The notes beneath the pieces were generated by a model. It ran no database searches. It was not told the DNA's origin and was given only the letters and a program-made list of their open reading frames with translations. From Psoroptes ovis (taxonomy: Eukaryota > Arthropoda > Arachnida > Sarcoptiformes > Psoroptidae), in NCBI GenBank assembly GCA_002943765.1, contig PQWQ01000025.1:679059-743058 (forward strand): a DNA stretch of 64,000 nt. Direction: 5' to 3'. Every line of letters begins with the position of its first letter. Position 1 is the first letter of the stretch. The translations under genes and the position numbers were made by a program. Below, piece after piece: positions 11,201 through 23,736 of the stretch.

Positions 11201-13050
11201 AGCAGAAAAATGCAGCAAAATTGGTTGAAGCCGAAAACATTGAGACTGGTCAAATTTCTTGGTCAGTTTTCCGAAAATTTATTCTGGCATTATCACCATT
11301 ATGGTCCTTATCAATCCTCGTTAATTATGTTGGAAGTTGTGCATCTAGTGCTGGGTCCAATTACTGGCTTTCCATTTGGACTGAACGAGTGGAAAATGAT
11401 GTGAAAGAATCACAAAATTTAAACAATTTGATCATTTATTTTGCCATAGGTTCGCTACAAATATTGTTTGTCATATTCGGATGGTTATCCATAATATTTG
11501 GCACATTGAATGCATCTCGTACCTTGCACAACAAACTATTATGGAGTATTGTACGTGCACCGATGCATTTTTTCGACACAACACCGCTTGGACGTATTGT
11601 TAATCGTTTTAGCAAAGATATTGATGTATTGGATAATTATATTCAATTCATAATGCGTTTGGTGCTTAACAATACTTTACAAGTGTTGGCAACACTTGTC
11701 ATTATATCGACCAAAACGCCCATATTCCTGGCATTCGTCATTCCATTCATCGTCCTTTATTTTTTCATTCAACGTTTTTACGTGGCAACTAGCCGCCAAT
11801 TGAAACGTATCGAATCCGTTTCTCGATCACCGATTTTTACTTATTTTTCTGAAACTATTCAAGGTGTCAGCACAATCAAAGCATATCGAGCATCGCAACG
11901 ATTCATTCAAGAATCGAATCATCGTGTTGATCATAATCTTCGATGTTTTTATCCAAGTCAAGTTGCCAATTGTTGGCTACAGATTCGACTAGAATTTATG
12001 GCCAATTGTCTGGTGTTTTTTGCATCATTTTTGGCCACAATCACCAAAGAAGGTTTGACTGGCAGTAGTATTGGTTTATCGCTGTCATATGCTTTGAATG
12101 TCACCCTAGCATTGAATTGGTGTGTTCGAATGTTCGCCGAAGTTGAAAACAATGTTGTAGCTGTCGAACGTATATCCGAGTATACAGATGTCAATCCTGA
12201 AGCTGAATGGAACCTCAGGTCAATCGATGATTCACTGCCAAAACAATGGCCCGAACATGGAGCCATACGATTCATTGATTATGCAACCCGTTATCGTCCT
12301 AACTTGGATCTGGTTCTCAAAGGTATCAATTTGAATGTTCACAAAGGAGAAAAAATCGGAATCGTTGGTCGTACAGGTGCTGGTAAATCTTCATTGACAT
12401 TAGCGCTGTTTCGTATCATTGAATCTAGCCGAGGTTCTATCACGATAGATGGCGTTGAAATCAATAAACTTGGTTTACATGTAAGTTATTTTTTGACCAT
12501 TAAATCTTGATTCATTTCATCTATTCTCCCAAATTAGAAATTGCGCTCACGTATTACGATAATACCGCAAGATCCAGTATTATTTTGTGCTAGTTTACGC
12601 TTCAATTTGGATCCATTCGATGAGTACAGTGACGAGCAATTATGGAGGGTGATTGAATTGTCACATCTTAAATCATTTGTTCAGGCATTAGAGCATGGAT
12701 TGGACTATGCCATTAGCGAAGGAGGAAGTAATCTTTCAATTGGGCAGAGGCAATTAGTATGTTTGGCTCGTGCTTTATTACGGCGAACAAATGTTTTGAT
12801 TTTGGACGAGGCTACAGCTGCTGTGGACCTTGAAACCGATGCATTGATCCAAGCTACAATTCGTCAAGAATTTAAAGCTTGTACCGTACTAACAATTGCT
12901 CATCGTTTGCATACAATACTTGATTGTGATCGGGTCCTAGTGTTGGAGGCCGGCCGTGTGGCTGAATTTGATAATCCCCAGTCTTTGCTTGCTAATGAGC
13001 AATCTGAATTTTATTCATTGGCCAAAGATGCTGGTATTGTTATCAGCTGA
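8243..13050 (+). CDS. ABC transporter subfamily C (multidrug resistance-associated protein type)
   Basis: A full-length ATP-driven exporter of the MRP1-3 kind, expected in the plasma membrane and moving organic anions and glutathione or glucuronide conjugates. Four exons (8243-8314, 8378-9333, 9402-12480, 12538-13050) encode 1539 residues, the usual length with an N-terminal TMD0. NBD1 has Walker A GPVGCGKSS near residue 677, signature LSGGQKQR near 768 and Walker B LYLFDDPLSAVD. NBD2 has Walker A GRTGAGKSS near 1331, signature LSIGQRQL near 1435 and Walker B NVLILDEATAAVD. NBD1 has Asp-Asp where Glu normally follows Walker B, as is typical for MRP NBD1, while NBD2 keeps the catalytic Glu. 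LYAWEPAFYDKI in TMD1 is a strong MRP signature. Substrate cannot be told from sequence. Palindromic repeats flank the gene on both sides. Confidence 0.95.
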
Positions 13051-13194
13051 ACAGAGATTAAATTTGCTCTATTTATTCAACATTAAAAAAACAATAACCA
13101 TTCAAAAAACAATACACTGGTTTACACCAGCTGGTTGCCAGTAACCCATTGTGTTGTGTTTTTCATTCATTCACCAAACTATATATGCGCACAT

Positions 13195-13361
13195 TACCAG
13201 GTTTCAAAGTTTTATTTCGGAGTTTTAAAATTAATTTTCGTAGTTTTTGAATTGAATTTCAGAGGTTTGAATGTAATTTTCAATTGTACAATTATGAAAT
13301 TCAATTCAAAAACTACGAAAATTAATTTTAAAACTCCAAAATAAAACTTTAAACCCTTGTA
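13195..13361. mobile_element. AT-rich palindromic MITE, family 2, copy 2
   Basis: A 167 bp near-perfect inverted repeat, with each arm ~65 bases (for example TTAATTTTCGTAGTTTTTGA against TCAAAAACTACGAAAATTAA). Ends resemble the copy at 7830-7954. It begins about 145 bp after the ABCC stop codon, so it may be transcribed in that 3' UTR and form a hairpin. Confidence 0.75.
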
Positions 13362-13389
13362 TATTTATGTGTGCATCCGTCAATTGTAT

Positions 13390-13416
13390 TGTGTGTGTGT
13401 GTGTGTGTGTGTGTGC
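13390..13416. repeat. (TG)n microsatellite
   Basis: About 13 TG units in the spacer upstream of the ABCH gene. Confidence 0.9.
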
Positions 13417-13937
13417 GTCTCACAAACTATCTATCGAATTCAAATTGTTGTTAAAGAGACTGAATGAATGAAGAGAGGAAATTGCAAAATGCGCCAATAC
13501 CAACCATCTATTTCTCCAGTGTTGTTGTATTCGGTTGACAAAACTGGTTGTTCGGTAGAAGTGGTGGTGGTGGTCGCTCATTGAGAATAAAATCTGATAA
13601 CAAATAAACAAAAAACAAACGAATAAACAATCAATTTGTCCCCCATTTGGACCGAATAAATTCGAGAATTATTGTCGAAGTATCAACGAATTAAAATATG
13701 GCCAAATAAGTGAATAAATAAACATTAAACATCGTAAATCAAGTAAACAATGATGATAACCATGAAATATTGCACTGTCAACGAATCGAATCAAATCAAA
13801 TCTGACAATATCATCATGACAATCTGATTTCAGTCAATAATTAGATACATTCGAATTCTCAGCATCACTTTTGCCATTGGCCTAACTCTTAATACATTAA
13901 TGTGTATTTATTCAGTTTTCAATGTGTTTTCAAATCC

Positions 13938-16711
13938 ATGTTAAATGCTGAACAGCCAATCAAACCACATTCGCTTGAAATCATGGAATCATCATCAACA
14001 TTACATGTCCGATTCAATGATGACCAAATAATAGATGATGATGACCATCAAACGATGAATGATGATGAACCAGTGTATAAAGATACTACATTCACCAATG
14101 TGAGCAGCTCTGATAATCATAATGATGGCAGCAGCAATAATCAAGTGCCCTTTGTCGCCGCCGCCATCCACAACAATCATCATCATCAATCGAATATTTT
14201 GGCCACTTTTGGTGCTAAATTATTACCGAATAAAGTCAGATTGAATTATAAATGGAGCAATCATTCAATAGATGATGATGGTGACCATCAAAAGCAGCGT
14301 CCATTGTTTGCAGCTACGGCTACTAATGTCATTTTTGCATATGGTCGTCGAGGTAAAAATGTCCTCAATGATATTACGATCAAAGTTCCAGTTGGTACAA
14401 TGTAAGTTTATTATTTGTATGAACATTTTTTTGACTGTTGTATTTTGCTGTTGATCAGATATGCCATATTAGGACCGAGTGGTTGTGGAAAAACAACTTT
14501 GATTCATTCGTTAGTCGGTTTATTGAAACCTAAATCTGGTTTCGTTAAAGTGTTTGGTGAAATACCCGGCTCCACACGTTCACTGGTTCCAGGGCCTGCC
14601 ATCGGTTATATGCCACAAGAAATCGGATTGTTTGAAGAATTCACCATTGAAGAAACTTTATTCTTTTTCGGTCGTCTTTATCGGCTACCTAAGGGCCATA
14701 TTCGTGATCGAATTTCATTTTTGATTTCATTTTTAGAGCTACCAGATAAGAATCGATTTGTAGGCAAATTAAGTGGTGGCCAAAAACGTCGTGTATCGCT
14801 TGCTGCAGCCCTAGTACACAAACCACCACTGTTGGTGTTGGATGAGCCAACCGTAGGCATTGATCCCGTTCTGCGACAATCAATTTGGAATCATTTACGA
14901 TTTCTGTCATCACAAGAAGGCATTACGATCATCATAACAACTCATTACATTGATGAAGCCCAATATGCATCAATTGTAGCATTCATGCGTAATGGTACAT
15001 TGCTCGAAGAAGGAAATCCACAACAGTTGATTCAACGATTTCAAGTTGCTAATTTAGAAGAAGTATTTTTGGCCCTATGTCATAATTCAAAATCATTGAG
15101 TAAAAGTAAAAATCATCATTTTGAAAATAATAATAATAACAGTTCAGAGAAACCACTGTTACTAGGTGGTTCTAGCAATCATAGATCTGCCTTGGAAGAA
15201 ATGGATGATTTAGATTCCAGTACAGCACCTCCATCATCATCAGCCACTGCTCAATCATCATCGACATCTTCGGATCAACAAATTGAACAACGACCAGTAC
15301 CGCTGTTGATGAAACGAAATAAAATTCTTGATCATTTTGCTCGTAGTTCAGCATTACTAAGCAAGAATTTCATACGAATGTGGCGCAATCTACCTGTCAT
15401 GTTGTTTGCATCGCTGATTCCAGTTCTTCAATGCACCTTATTCTTTCTATGCCTTGGCCGTGAACCATTCGATATTCCGGTTGCTTATTATAATGCAGAA
15501 TTGGATCCAATGGCCAATCCTACGGCCAACAAAACAAGTGCTCCATACAGTTTATCAGTACTACAAGCAATCGATAATCAAAGTATTCATTTAATTCAAG
15601 TTTCATCCATACAACAAGGTTTCGATTTAGTACGTTCTGGTAATGCAAAAGCATTTCTGCATTTTGGTCCTAATTTTACACGTGCTAGTTTCGAAAAAGC
15701 AACGGATTACATGTCAATCGATAATGTAACTATTGCTGAATCATTTGTCGATCTTCATCTCGACATGTCTTGTAAGTAAATTCGATATGTGACTTATTAA
15801 TCCATGATTAATCAATTTTTTAATCCTTTCAAAGCCCAATTTCATGCAATGAAAATAAAGGCAAAAATATATGAAGCATATCATCGATTTTCTCGAGATT
15901 TATTGGCAGAAAATGGTTATAATCCAGACATTGCTGATTCTCCTATTCGTGTAAGTTAGCAACATGCAGTCAAGGTTTAAGGTCATATGAATGAATTGAT
16001 TTCGAATTTGCAGATCGCAGCGCCTTTGATGGGCAATGAAAATCCGACCGTAACCGAATTTATGGCCCCAGCTTTTATAATGTCATTATCATTTTTCGCA
16101 TCGATCGCTACTTCAGCATTGACTCTGGTGCTAGAACGCAAAGATGGTCTACTACAGCGCAGTCTGGTGTCTGGCGTAAATCCAAACGAATACATATTAT
16201 CACATGTGATCACCCAAACAGTGGTCGTTATATTTCAAATAATATTAGTTTTACTTATGGCATTCTTCATATTTCACATTCCTAATCGTGGACCAGTATT
16301 TTGGATTTCAGTGTTGATCGTAATGCAAGGTTCGGCCGGTATGGCTTATGGTATTATGATATCGGCAATTGCCAAAGAAGAAAATTTTACATTGGCCGCT
16401 TGTATGGGATCAATGTTTCCACAATTTTTGCTGAGCGGTAGGCAAATCAATCAATTTTGGTTAATTGGTTAAATGTGTTGACCTTTGTGATTTCAGGTGT
16501 TGTATGGCCAGTGGACACAATGCCTCGGTTCTTAATATACATCAGCAACGTTGTATCACAAGCCAAAGCAATTGATGCTGTACGTTTTATGTTATATCGA
16601 GGTTGGGACCCGTTCAATCATTGGGATGTAGCCCTTGGTTTTATAATATCAGCCTCATGGACTGTTGTATTTTTATTTATTGCAACTATTCTATTTAATA
16701 TAAACAAATGA
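13938..16711 (+). CDS. ABC transporter subfamily H half-transporter
   Basis: The order is one nucleotide-binding domain followed by an ABC2-type membrane domain. Five exons (13938-14401, 14459-15771, 15835-15950, 16014-16437, 16497-16711) encode 843 residues. Walker A GPSGCGKTT is near residue 160, signature LSGGQKRR near 258 and Walker B LLVLDEPTVGID near 278. VPGPAIGYMPQEIGL is the pattern that separates ABCH proteins (arthropods and some fish) from ABCG; later APAFIMSLSFFASIATSAL and LLSGVVWPVDTMPRF fit the family's membrane half. Arthropod ABCH members are linked to lipid transport to the cuticle, which is family knowledge and not visible here. It should act as a dimer. A His/Asn/Asp-rich N-terminus and a Ser-rich linker (about 15150-15290) are low complexity. 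The start is uncertain (13938 or 13983). Confidence 0.9.
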
Positions 16712-16855
16712 ATCAAAAAACTTGTCATAAATATTTGATGACCAATTAATTTTGATGAACAAACAAACAAATAATCAATCAATCAATATTTCGAATGTGA
16801 TTTTATTTCTAATTATTTTAATTAATTAAATGTGAGTACATATTGAATGAATGAA

Positions 16856-18156
16856 TTAATCATATTGTATCAATACTTTCATTACACCTTCGATGCCTGA
16901 TTGTAATAATTTGAATGCATCCAATGCTTTTTCAATCGGATATCGATGTGTAATCAATGGTTTCACATTAATTCGTCCCGTTTCCAATAGCCGAATGGCC
17001 AAAGGATAACTATTAGTGTTAATTATTTATTATTTTAAAGTCAATAACCTCTTAGTCACTAACTTACTCATCTTTAATGCGACAAACACCAATCAAATCG
17101 ATTTCTTTCATGGTGGCAGTAGACAGTGGTATACGATTAGCGGCTGCTGCTAAGCCAACAATAGCAATTCGTCCACCAGGTTTTGTCGCATGAATAGCCA
17201 TCGATTGTGATGATTCAAAACCAGTACATTCGATTGTAATGTCAAACATTTGACCAGAAATCATTTCAATGATTTGCGCAGCTAATTGTTTATCGGTCAA
17301 TGATTTTGTGGTGTCAACACAATAAATGTGATCAGCGCCCATTTCTTTAGCCAAATCTAATCGTGAACGTTTAATGTCAGTGATGCACACTTGATGACAA
17401 CCAAATGCTTTTGCAGCCAACATGGCCATCACACCGACTGGTCCTGCGCCACAAATCAAAATTGAATCACCAGTGTTGACTTTGACTCGGCGACATGCAT
17501 GTATTACCACAGCCAATGCTTCGACTAAAGCTCCTTCTTCCAATGAAATACAATCTGGCAGCCTGGTTAAAAATGACAACATTTATTGATCATTTTTCTG
17601 TGTTTTAGTTTAGGCAAATCGTTTTACTTGAAGCAAAAATCTGCTCGATGTGTGTAATAACGCCGCAGCGAGCCATCCGAATTCGGTAATCCATGTGATT
17701 GTTTATTGGACACCGGGCAAAGATTATAACGGCCCCAACGACAAAATTCACAACGTAAACAAGCGATAGCTGGTTCTACGGCCACTCGATCACCTACTTT
17801 TAAATTGTGCACATTCGTTCCACATTCCATAACGACCGCTGATGGCTCATGACCCAAGCAAAAAGGTCGCTGCAGCTGAAAACTGGCAACTTGAGCCGAT
17901 CGCCATAAATGAAGATCAGTACCGCAAATCCCAGTGCTGTGTGATTTGAGTAAAACATCTGAACATCGATGATTATCATCAAAACTGCTCCAAATGACAA
18001 CACTCACTCACCATATGGTCCAAGTTTATCAGGTAGGGGCCATTCTTGTAAACGTAAATCATTTTTACCATGTAAAACTACTGACAAATTACTTTTAGTG
18101 AATAATTTATCATCCAATTGTTGATAGTAGCTGTTATTACTGCCAATTTTACTCAT
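16856..18156 (-). CDS. Sodh: Sorbitol dehydrogenase (zinc-dependent polyol dehydrogenase)
   Basis: Oxidises sorbitol to fructose with NAD+ in the cytosol. Four exons on the minus strand (18156-18012, 17958-17628, 17562-17068, 17009-16856) give 374 residues, close to the family's ~357 plus a short N-terminal extension. The first zinc ligand is in STGICGTDLH, followed by FCLGHEPS (His and Glu ligands). The Rossmann fold has ICGAGPVGVMAMLAAKAFG, and ITDIKRSRLDLAKEMGADH fits the NAD-binding acidic turn. The C-terminal exon (YPLAIRLLETGRINVKPLIT) matches the sorbitol dehydrogenase family rather than classical alcohol dehydrogenase. Other polyols could be substrates. The gene is convergent with the ABCH gene, with only 144 bp between stop codons. 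Confidence 0.93.
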
Positions 18157-18303
18157 TTCTACTTTTTCTCTGGTCCAAATCAAGCTAAATTCATAAAATT
18201 TTGGTACATTTCAACGTTTATTTAATCGTAGTATTTAAATGCATTCGAATTTAATTTGATTATTTTAATTCATTCGAAATTTGAAAGTGTGTAGGGAAAT
18301 TTA

Positions 18304-18384
18304 TTAGGTTGTCCGAAAAGTTCTTGCCAATTTTCCAATGATTTTCTACCAATATTACTGACAAAAACTTTGCGGACAACTTAA
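18304..18384. mobile_element. Mariner-type fold-back MITE, copy 2
   Basis: An 81 bp palindrome beginning TTAGGTTGTCCGAAAAGTT and ending GCGGACAACTTAA. TA dinucleotides on both sides (18302-18303, 18385-18386) look like a mariner target duplication. It lies between the sorbitol dehydrogenase gene and the 3' end of the APMAP-like gene. Confidence 0.85.
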
Positions 18385-18475
18385 TAGTTTTTTTTTCTTA
18401 AATCAAAAATTGACAAATGGACAAAAAGAGACCAAAAAAAAGTGTGAGAAAAAAATAGATTTGAAATATGGAGAA

Positions 18476-21400
18476 TCAATGTTGTTGACGAATCAGCTGT
18501 TCGGCTTTCCATTGGGGTATTCGATGTAAATCCGAAGATGTGCCATTAATCGATTGTGATAACCATAATGGTGAAATCATACCTATTGTTTGATTGGCAA
18601 TTGCCGAGTAACCAGAACGTTGTTGTTGTTGTAACATCAAAGCATCATTAAGCGGCGAAATGAAAGCTTGTGGTTGTGCAGCTGCTGCAGCCACTGCAAT
18701 TGATGATGCCAAATCGATTACTGGCTTACGTATAACTAATTTGAGTATGTAAGGATAACCAAATGAACCAATGTACAGCACTCGTTCATTTGGTGAATCA
18801 GATTCACCTTCCAATGCTTCAGATATGAAACTACAAAGGTTGAAAAGTGAACAAAGGTTAAAGGTCGAACTAGGTCATTTTTCATTGAAAAATACTCACG
18901 AATTGACGCCTGCAACCGAATGAAGTGAACCAAGTATATTACCATTGGCATCCAATTCCAGTATGAGTCCATAATTGTTGGCAATATTTTGTTGATAAAA
19001 TTGTAAACTAGTCTTCATTTGAAAGCCTAAACGTTCGATTTGTTCACTTTGATAATCTTGTCCTAATTGTTCGATCAATGAGCCCATTTTGGAATAAATA
19101 TCCAACAATTGTTTTCGCAGATATGGTTTATCAGACATAAAATCAAGCAGATTTGGTTGCGATTGATTACGTGCATTCACAATTGGCATCCAATATGTTT
19201 CTTTGGTTTTGTCTGCCGATCGAATCAAATGATCCGATTCACCGGGTAAATTTTCGATCCATATCTCGGATGTTCCTTTTTTTGGCCCTTTATGGAATGA
19301 TTATTAATTGAATTAGTTCATTTTAGGCAATTATCATCTATCATTACTCGAATTAACCATATCAAAAATGATTATTTCTGCGCATGTCTTTTTATGGTCA
19401 ACGTTAAATAAAATAACTATTAGGTTGTCCGCAAAGTTTTCGCCGGTTATATCGGTAGAAAATCATTTGGAAAATCGGCAAGAACTTTTCGGGCAACTTA
19501 ATATAATAAATTCTGATCAACAGATAAGATGGTCTTTGAGTATGTGATTACCTGTTCAACTGTTGTTTGCATATTGATGAATAAGGAAGATTATTCAAGA
19601 TTATTGTTATTCAAGAAAAATGGCAAAAAGTGCTATTATTTGATGATTAGAATCACGGAAATAATTGAATATCTGTGTGGTGAATATTTGCTATCATTGA
19701 TTATGCTATTGAAATGATTGATTAATGTGTTTTTGATGATAAATCTGATTGATTATTGATCGAGTGAATCAGTCAACACACAGTCAGTCAGTCAAATCGA
19801 AAGCCATCAAATCGAATGGATGGAGAGCTTGGCCACATGACCAGTGACCAACTGAGTGATGGAGCTATTATTAGATGGACACTGATGACAAAGATATCAT
19901 CAAAAAATGGTGGTGGTGGTGGTCATTAGAATGTAATCGAAAATCTAAAGATAATCTCTCACATGGACAGCAGCTTCTTAACAATGACAACAATTGCTTC
20001 GGTCATCCCCATCCATCCTTTCATCCATTAATTCATTTACTCATTCATTCATTCACCGTAATACACACAGTTTGGCTTTGAGTTTTCAAAATTCGAAAAA
20101 AGCTGTGCAAACAAATATTGTTGGGTTGTCCCATAAGTTCTTGCCGATTTTTAAAGTTTTTTCTACTCAAAAAACGGCAAGAACTTTTCGGACAACCCAA
20201 ACAAAATTCAATTGACAATTTGTGTGTGAATCATCACATTTAAATGATAATGGACTAAGATATCATCATCAACCAAAATACTACTGTCATACACTAATCA
20301 TCCATTCACTGACTGACAAATGGGGTAAATTACATGGCCATTTTCGAAGCTGAAAGTTGGCCAGATTTCATCAAAAATAGAAATAGAAATTCACTTTTGA
20401 TTGTTTTCCGGGGAAAATGGACTGTTTGAAAAGTGAGTGTAACTTCTTGAAGATTGCTACTGCAGCTTACCTTTGATGTAATAACGAAGTACTTTACGCG
20501 AGCTAAACTCAGCGACCAGTAAAGATGTTCGATCATCAGTAATTTCGATTGATGTTGGATACCATAGTTTATCCCAAATGACTGCGTGTTGTCCACTGCC
20601 AGTGTCGTATCGAATGACGAATCCAGTTGTATCTGGTTCGATGACCATGGCAGTCCATTGAGTAAGATCACGTTTGGCCGAAGCAATTGTTATGTAAATC
20701 ATGTGTCCACCATTAGTACCGGCACCTTCATCGATTACCAAATGACCCATGTATTTGCCACCGACTTGTTCCACACTCAACAAAGGTGTCAATCGAACTC
20801 GATCATCGGCATCAAAATGAATCGAATGTAGACCAAGGTAAGCATCAACAAAATAAAGCACACCATTGCTATCGACCCGAACGCCTAATGGGCGGCCACA
20901 AAGCGATGAATCCCATGATTTTTTCTCACACATTTCATTATTAATCTTAGCAATACGTGTTGCATTACCGGTGCGAAGATTGCCGCGCCAAACAGCACCT
21001 CCGGCTGTGCCAGCATAAATGAAATCTTTGTAAATAGCCAATGAAGTTGGCCCAACGATTTGTCCTTCAAACATTCGGGTAGCACCGGCCAATAAATTAT
21101 TCGGTTCCAAAGCACCGGTGAATGATTCAGGTAAGTCAAATCTAAATTCAATCATTAAGCCAATCTGTTTAATCTCAAAAAGCGCGAGAAAACTTACTTG
21201 TAGGTGACTGGTATATCAGCAGCATTCGCTGCCATAGCCTGCTGCGAAAGACTTTTGAATGCATTCATAATCGGAATCGGTGATGCGGCTGCCTCCAATT
21301 TGGCTGATAATGGTGCTGGTACATAATTAAACAATTGCTCAGTTGGTGCAACATTTGTTCCGACCACCGATGATGCTGGTGTAAGACTATATTTTTGAAA

Positions 21401-21547
21401 TATTACCGGTGATATCGGGCCAGAATTGGCCGCAAATGGTCGCTGTACATTCAGCGTAGACAAAGCAGGAGTGATCGATGAACTTACGGCGCATTTAACA
21501 AAGCAAAAAATGACCAGAAACACCGAAATCAAACGATGGTGGTTCAT
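18476..21547 (-). CDS. APMAP/hemomucin-like secreted or membrane protein with strictosidine-synthase beta-propeller
   Basis: Four exons (21547-21198, 21141-20471, 19287-18900, 18830-18476, minus strand) encode 587 residues. The N-terminus MNHHRLISVFLVIFCFVKCAVSS is a signal peptide or anchor. A calcium-dependent phosphotriesterase/strictosidine-synthase-like six-bladed propeller follows: AGATRMFEGQIVGPTSLAIY, LCGRPLGVRVDSNGVLYFVDAYLGL, YPTSIEITDDRTSLLVAEF and GPKKGTSEIWIENLPG. These match animal APMAP and insect hemomucin. A ~130-residue insert rich in Gln/Ser interrupts the last blades, and the C-terminus is Ala/Gln-rich. Animal relatives have arylesterase-like activity or act in membrane trafficking; substrate is unknown here. 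Intron 2 is unusually long for this genome (1183 nt) and holds two MITE copies. Confidence 0.87.
19420..19501. mobile_element. Mariner-type fold-back MITE, copy 3 (intronic)
   Basis: An 82 bp palindrome, TTAGGTTGTCCGCAAAGTT ... AACTTTTCGGGCAACTTAA, flanked by TA on both sides. It lies inside intron 2 of the APMAP-like gene. Confidence 0.85.
20121..20200. mobile_element. Mariner-type fold-back MITE, copy 4 (intronic)
   Basis: An 80 bp palindrome, TTGGGTTGTCCCATAAGTTC ... GAACTTTTCGGACAACCCAA, with well-preserved arms. It is the second copy in intron 2 of the APMAP-like gene. Flanking TA is not intact. Confidence 0.85.
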
Positions 21548-21849
21548 GGTGATCGAAATAACAAAAATGAAATCGAATCAAGTGAAGACTGTGAAAATTG
21601 AAGCACAAATTGAAAACCGAATTGTCCAGCACTGAACTCGAAGCTTCGAATGCTTTATATATGGACAGCCATTCGGCTCTTTTCTTCATGACTTGTGGAT
21701 GCGACTCTTTATCGAAATGACTTATGACTTACTCCTTCGTTAACACTCTCTGTGTGTTTCTCTGCATTTATGAGCTTTAATCACCGTTCAAAAAACCAAA
21801 AATTGAATCAAAAAGTGACAAAATCAAATCATAGAATTTGATTGATGAT

Positions 21850-21880
<31 letters not shown>

Positions 21881-21910
21881 TATGATCATCATCATCATCA
21901 TCATCATTAT
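21850..21910. repeat. GAT/ATG-type simple repeat
   Basis: Runs of GATGATGAT, GATTAT units and ATCATCATC next to MITE copy 5. They create an artefactual Asp/His-rich frame on the minus strand. Confidence 0.85.
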
Positions 21911-21916
21911 TTTCTA

Positions 21917-21997
21917 TTAGGTTGTCCCATAAGTTCTTGCTGTTTTTAGAATGAAAAAAAAATTTTAAAAACGGTAAGAACTTATCGGACAGCCCAA
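21917..21997. mobile_element. Mariner-type fold-back MITE, copy 5
   Basis: An 81 bp palindrome, TTAGGTTGTCCCATAAGTTC ... GAACTTATCGGACAGCCCAA, flanked by TA on both sides. It lies upstream of the APMAP-like gene. Confidence 0.85.
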
Positions 21998-23736
21998 TAT
22001 TATAAAGATCAATATGGCTATAAATTTCCTCGAATTCCAATGTGATTGTCATATGTGAAAACACATCAAAATGAACGTTTATTCGCCATTTGTGAAGATG
22101 GCAAATTGATGATGAAGAAAAAACAGGAAGATGAAGACAAATCTGCCACCATTAACCGAACCATTTGACATGCAAATATTCATCATGCCCCATTCAAATT
22201 CAAATCAACATGGCTTTTGGCATCAAAATCAAATGATTCGATTGTTCAATTCAATTCAATTCAGTCCAACAAACAATAATCTTAACCATTCAAAGTGAAC
22301 CGAAAAACAAACAGATCCGAAATTGATCAAAAGTGTCAAAAGTGATGCGTATGGACTCAAATCGATTGATTATTTTTGCATGAAATGATCAAACGAACGT
22401 ACGCCCAAATTAGTCATTTGGCCATTGTGTGTGTTTGATCCATCCATCGATCGATTGATTGATTGATTGATTGAACAATCGACAATCGAAACAAAGTAAA
22501 TCAATCTTCCATCTTAAATCGAATCTTTGGAATTATTGAAAAGTGATCATCAATTAAATGTTTAGCGAGTTATGCAACCATTTCTTAAGCTTCAAGACTC
22601 AAGGTTTTTTGTGTGTTCACCCCTCAAACACACAAATGTTTGTGCTTTATTTGATGCATTTGACACATTCGAAATTGACGATTACACGGCCAAATCAAAC
22701 AAACAAATGTTGGCCAAGTATTCGAACCAAGTTGCCATTCAGTCCCAAACATCCTGGATTTAATTCAATCAATTTCAAAGCGAAAAACTCATCAATTTCA
22801 GTCTTAGAAAGTAAATGTTTCCGTTATTAATCGGATCACGTAAATAACTCATTGAGCCATTGTCAATCAAAGCATTTATTTATCAATTGCTGCTATGGCC
22901 CATTGTTGAGTAAGTATTGTAAATTGATTGTCATCAAATTGATATTTCTAATTTAATTTATCATTTTTTATTAATTCAATTGCTAGATTTTAAGACGTCA
23001 TTTGTCATAAAACAAACATTATTTAATACGTTCCGAAGCATACTGGTGATGTTTGGCCAAATAATCACATTGATGTGATGTCTGGTCAAATCATTATGGC
23101 GAGCAAATGATTATCAAATCAATTGTCGCGGTGCCCACTAAATTCAAATCATATGGTCATCCTCTATCTTTCCACGAACATTTTTGAAAAATGGCGCTGC
23201 GCTAAACACATCGGCTGACATTTGCGTGGCAACCACTGCTTGAAAGATGCATGACTGTAAAATGAGTCAAAAATGAAATCAAAGCAACCATATTGATGAC
23301 GAAGATGTCAATAATTTTATGAATAATTGCTTCACTCATTGTTTGGTTTGATTGGCAATAGTTTCGTTTGATCATAAACTGGTTGAATCGATGGTGAATG
23401 TTTGAAATGAAATTCATGGTCATATTATTAATGAATCATCTTTACAAATCACCATCAAATGTGGCCATTTGTTGTTTAGTCAAATCAACTTATCAGCTGA
23501 GATTGAATGAAGCATTCATCTCTCAATCCACCAAAAAGCTATTTTCATCCTCAAAAACTGACAAATAAATGCGTGAATCAAATGGATATAAATTGAACAA
23601 ATCAATCAAAATACAAATTAATAAATAAATAAACATTCGAATTTATTCATCTCCAATTCATTAAATACACATAAATACATTTGTGAAGTGAACAAAAACC
23701 TCAGAACATGAAACATATAAATCAACCAACCAGCAA

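Larger units (their letters stand above)
13051..13937. other. Spacer with palindrome and (TG)n run
   Basis: This spacer between the two ABC transporter genes holds a palindromic repeat (13195-13361) and a (TG)n microsatellite at about 13390-13415. The rest is AT-rich. It probably includes 5' UTR for the ABCH gene: an acceptor-like TTTATTCAG ends near 13916. Confidence 0.5.
21548..23736. other. 2.2 kb AT-rich intergenic region
   Basis: I find no convincing gene. The region contains one MITE copy (21917-21997), GAT/ATT trinucleotide runs at 21850-21910 and GATT repeats near 22450. The frames present are short and of low complexity. It probably includes the promoter of the APMAP-like gene at its left end. 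Confidence 0.6.

Noticed and set aside
21777..22064. Minus-strand frame rich in Asp, Asn and His
   Set aside because: It arises from GAT/ATT simple repeats and crosses a MITE; no domain or signal is present.
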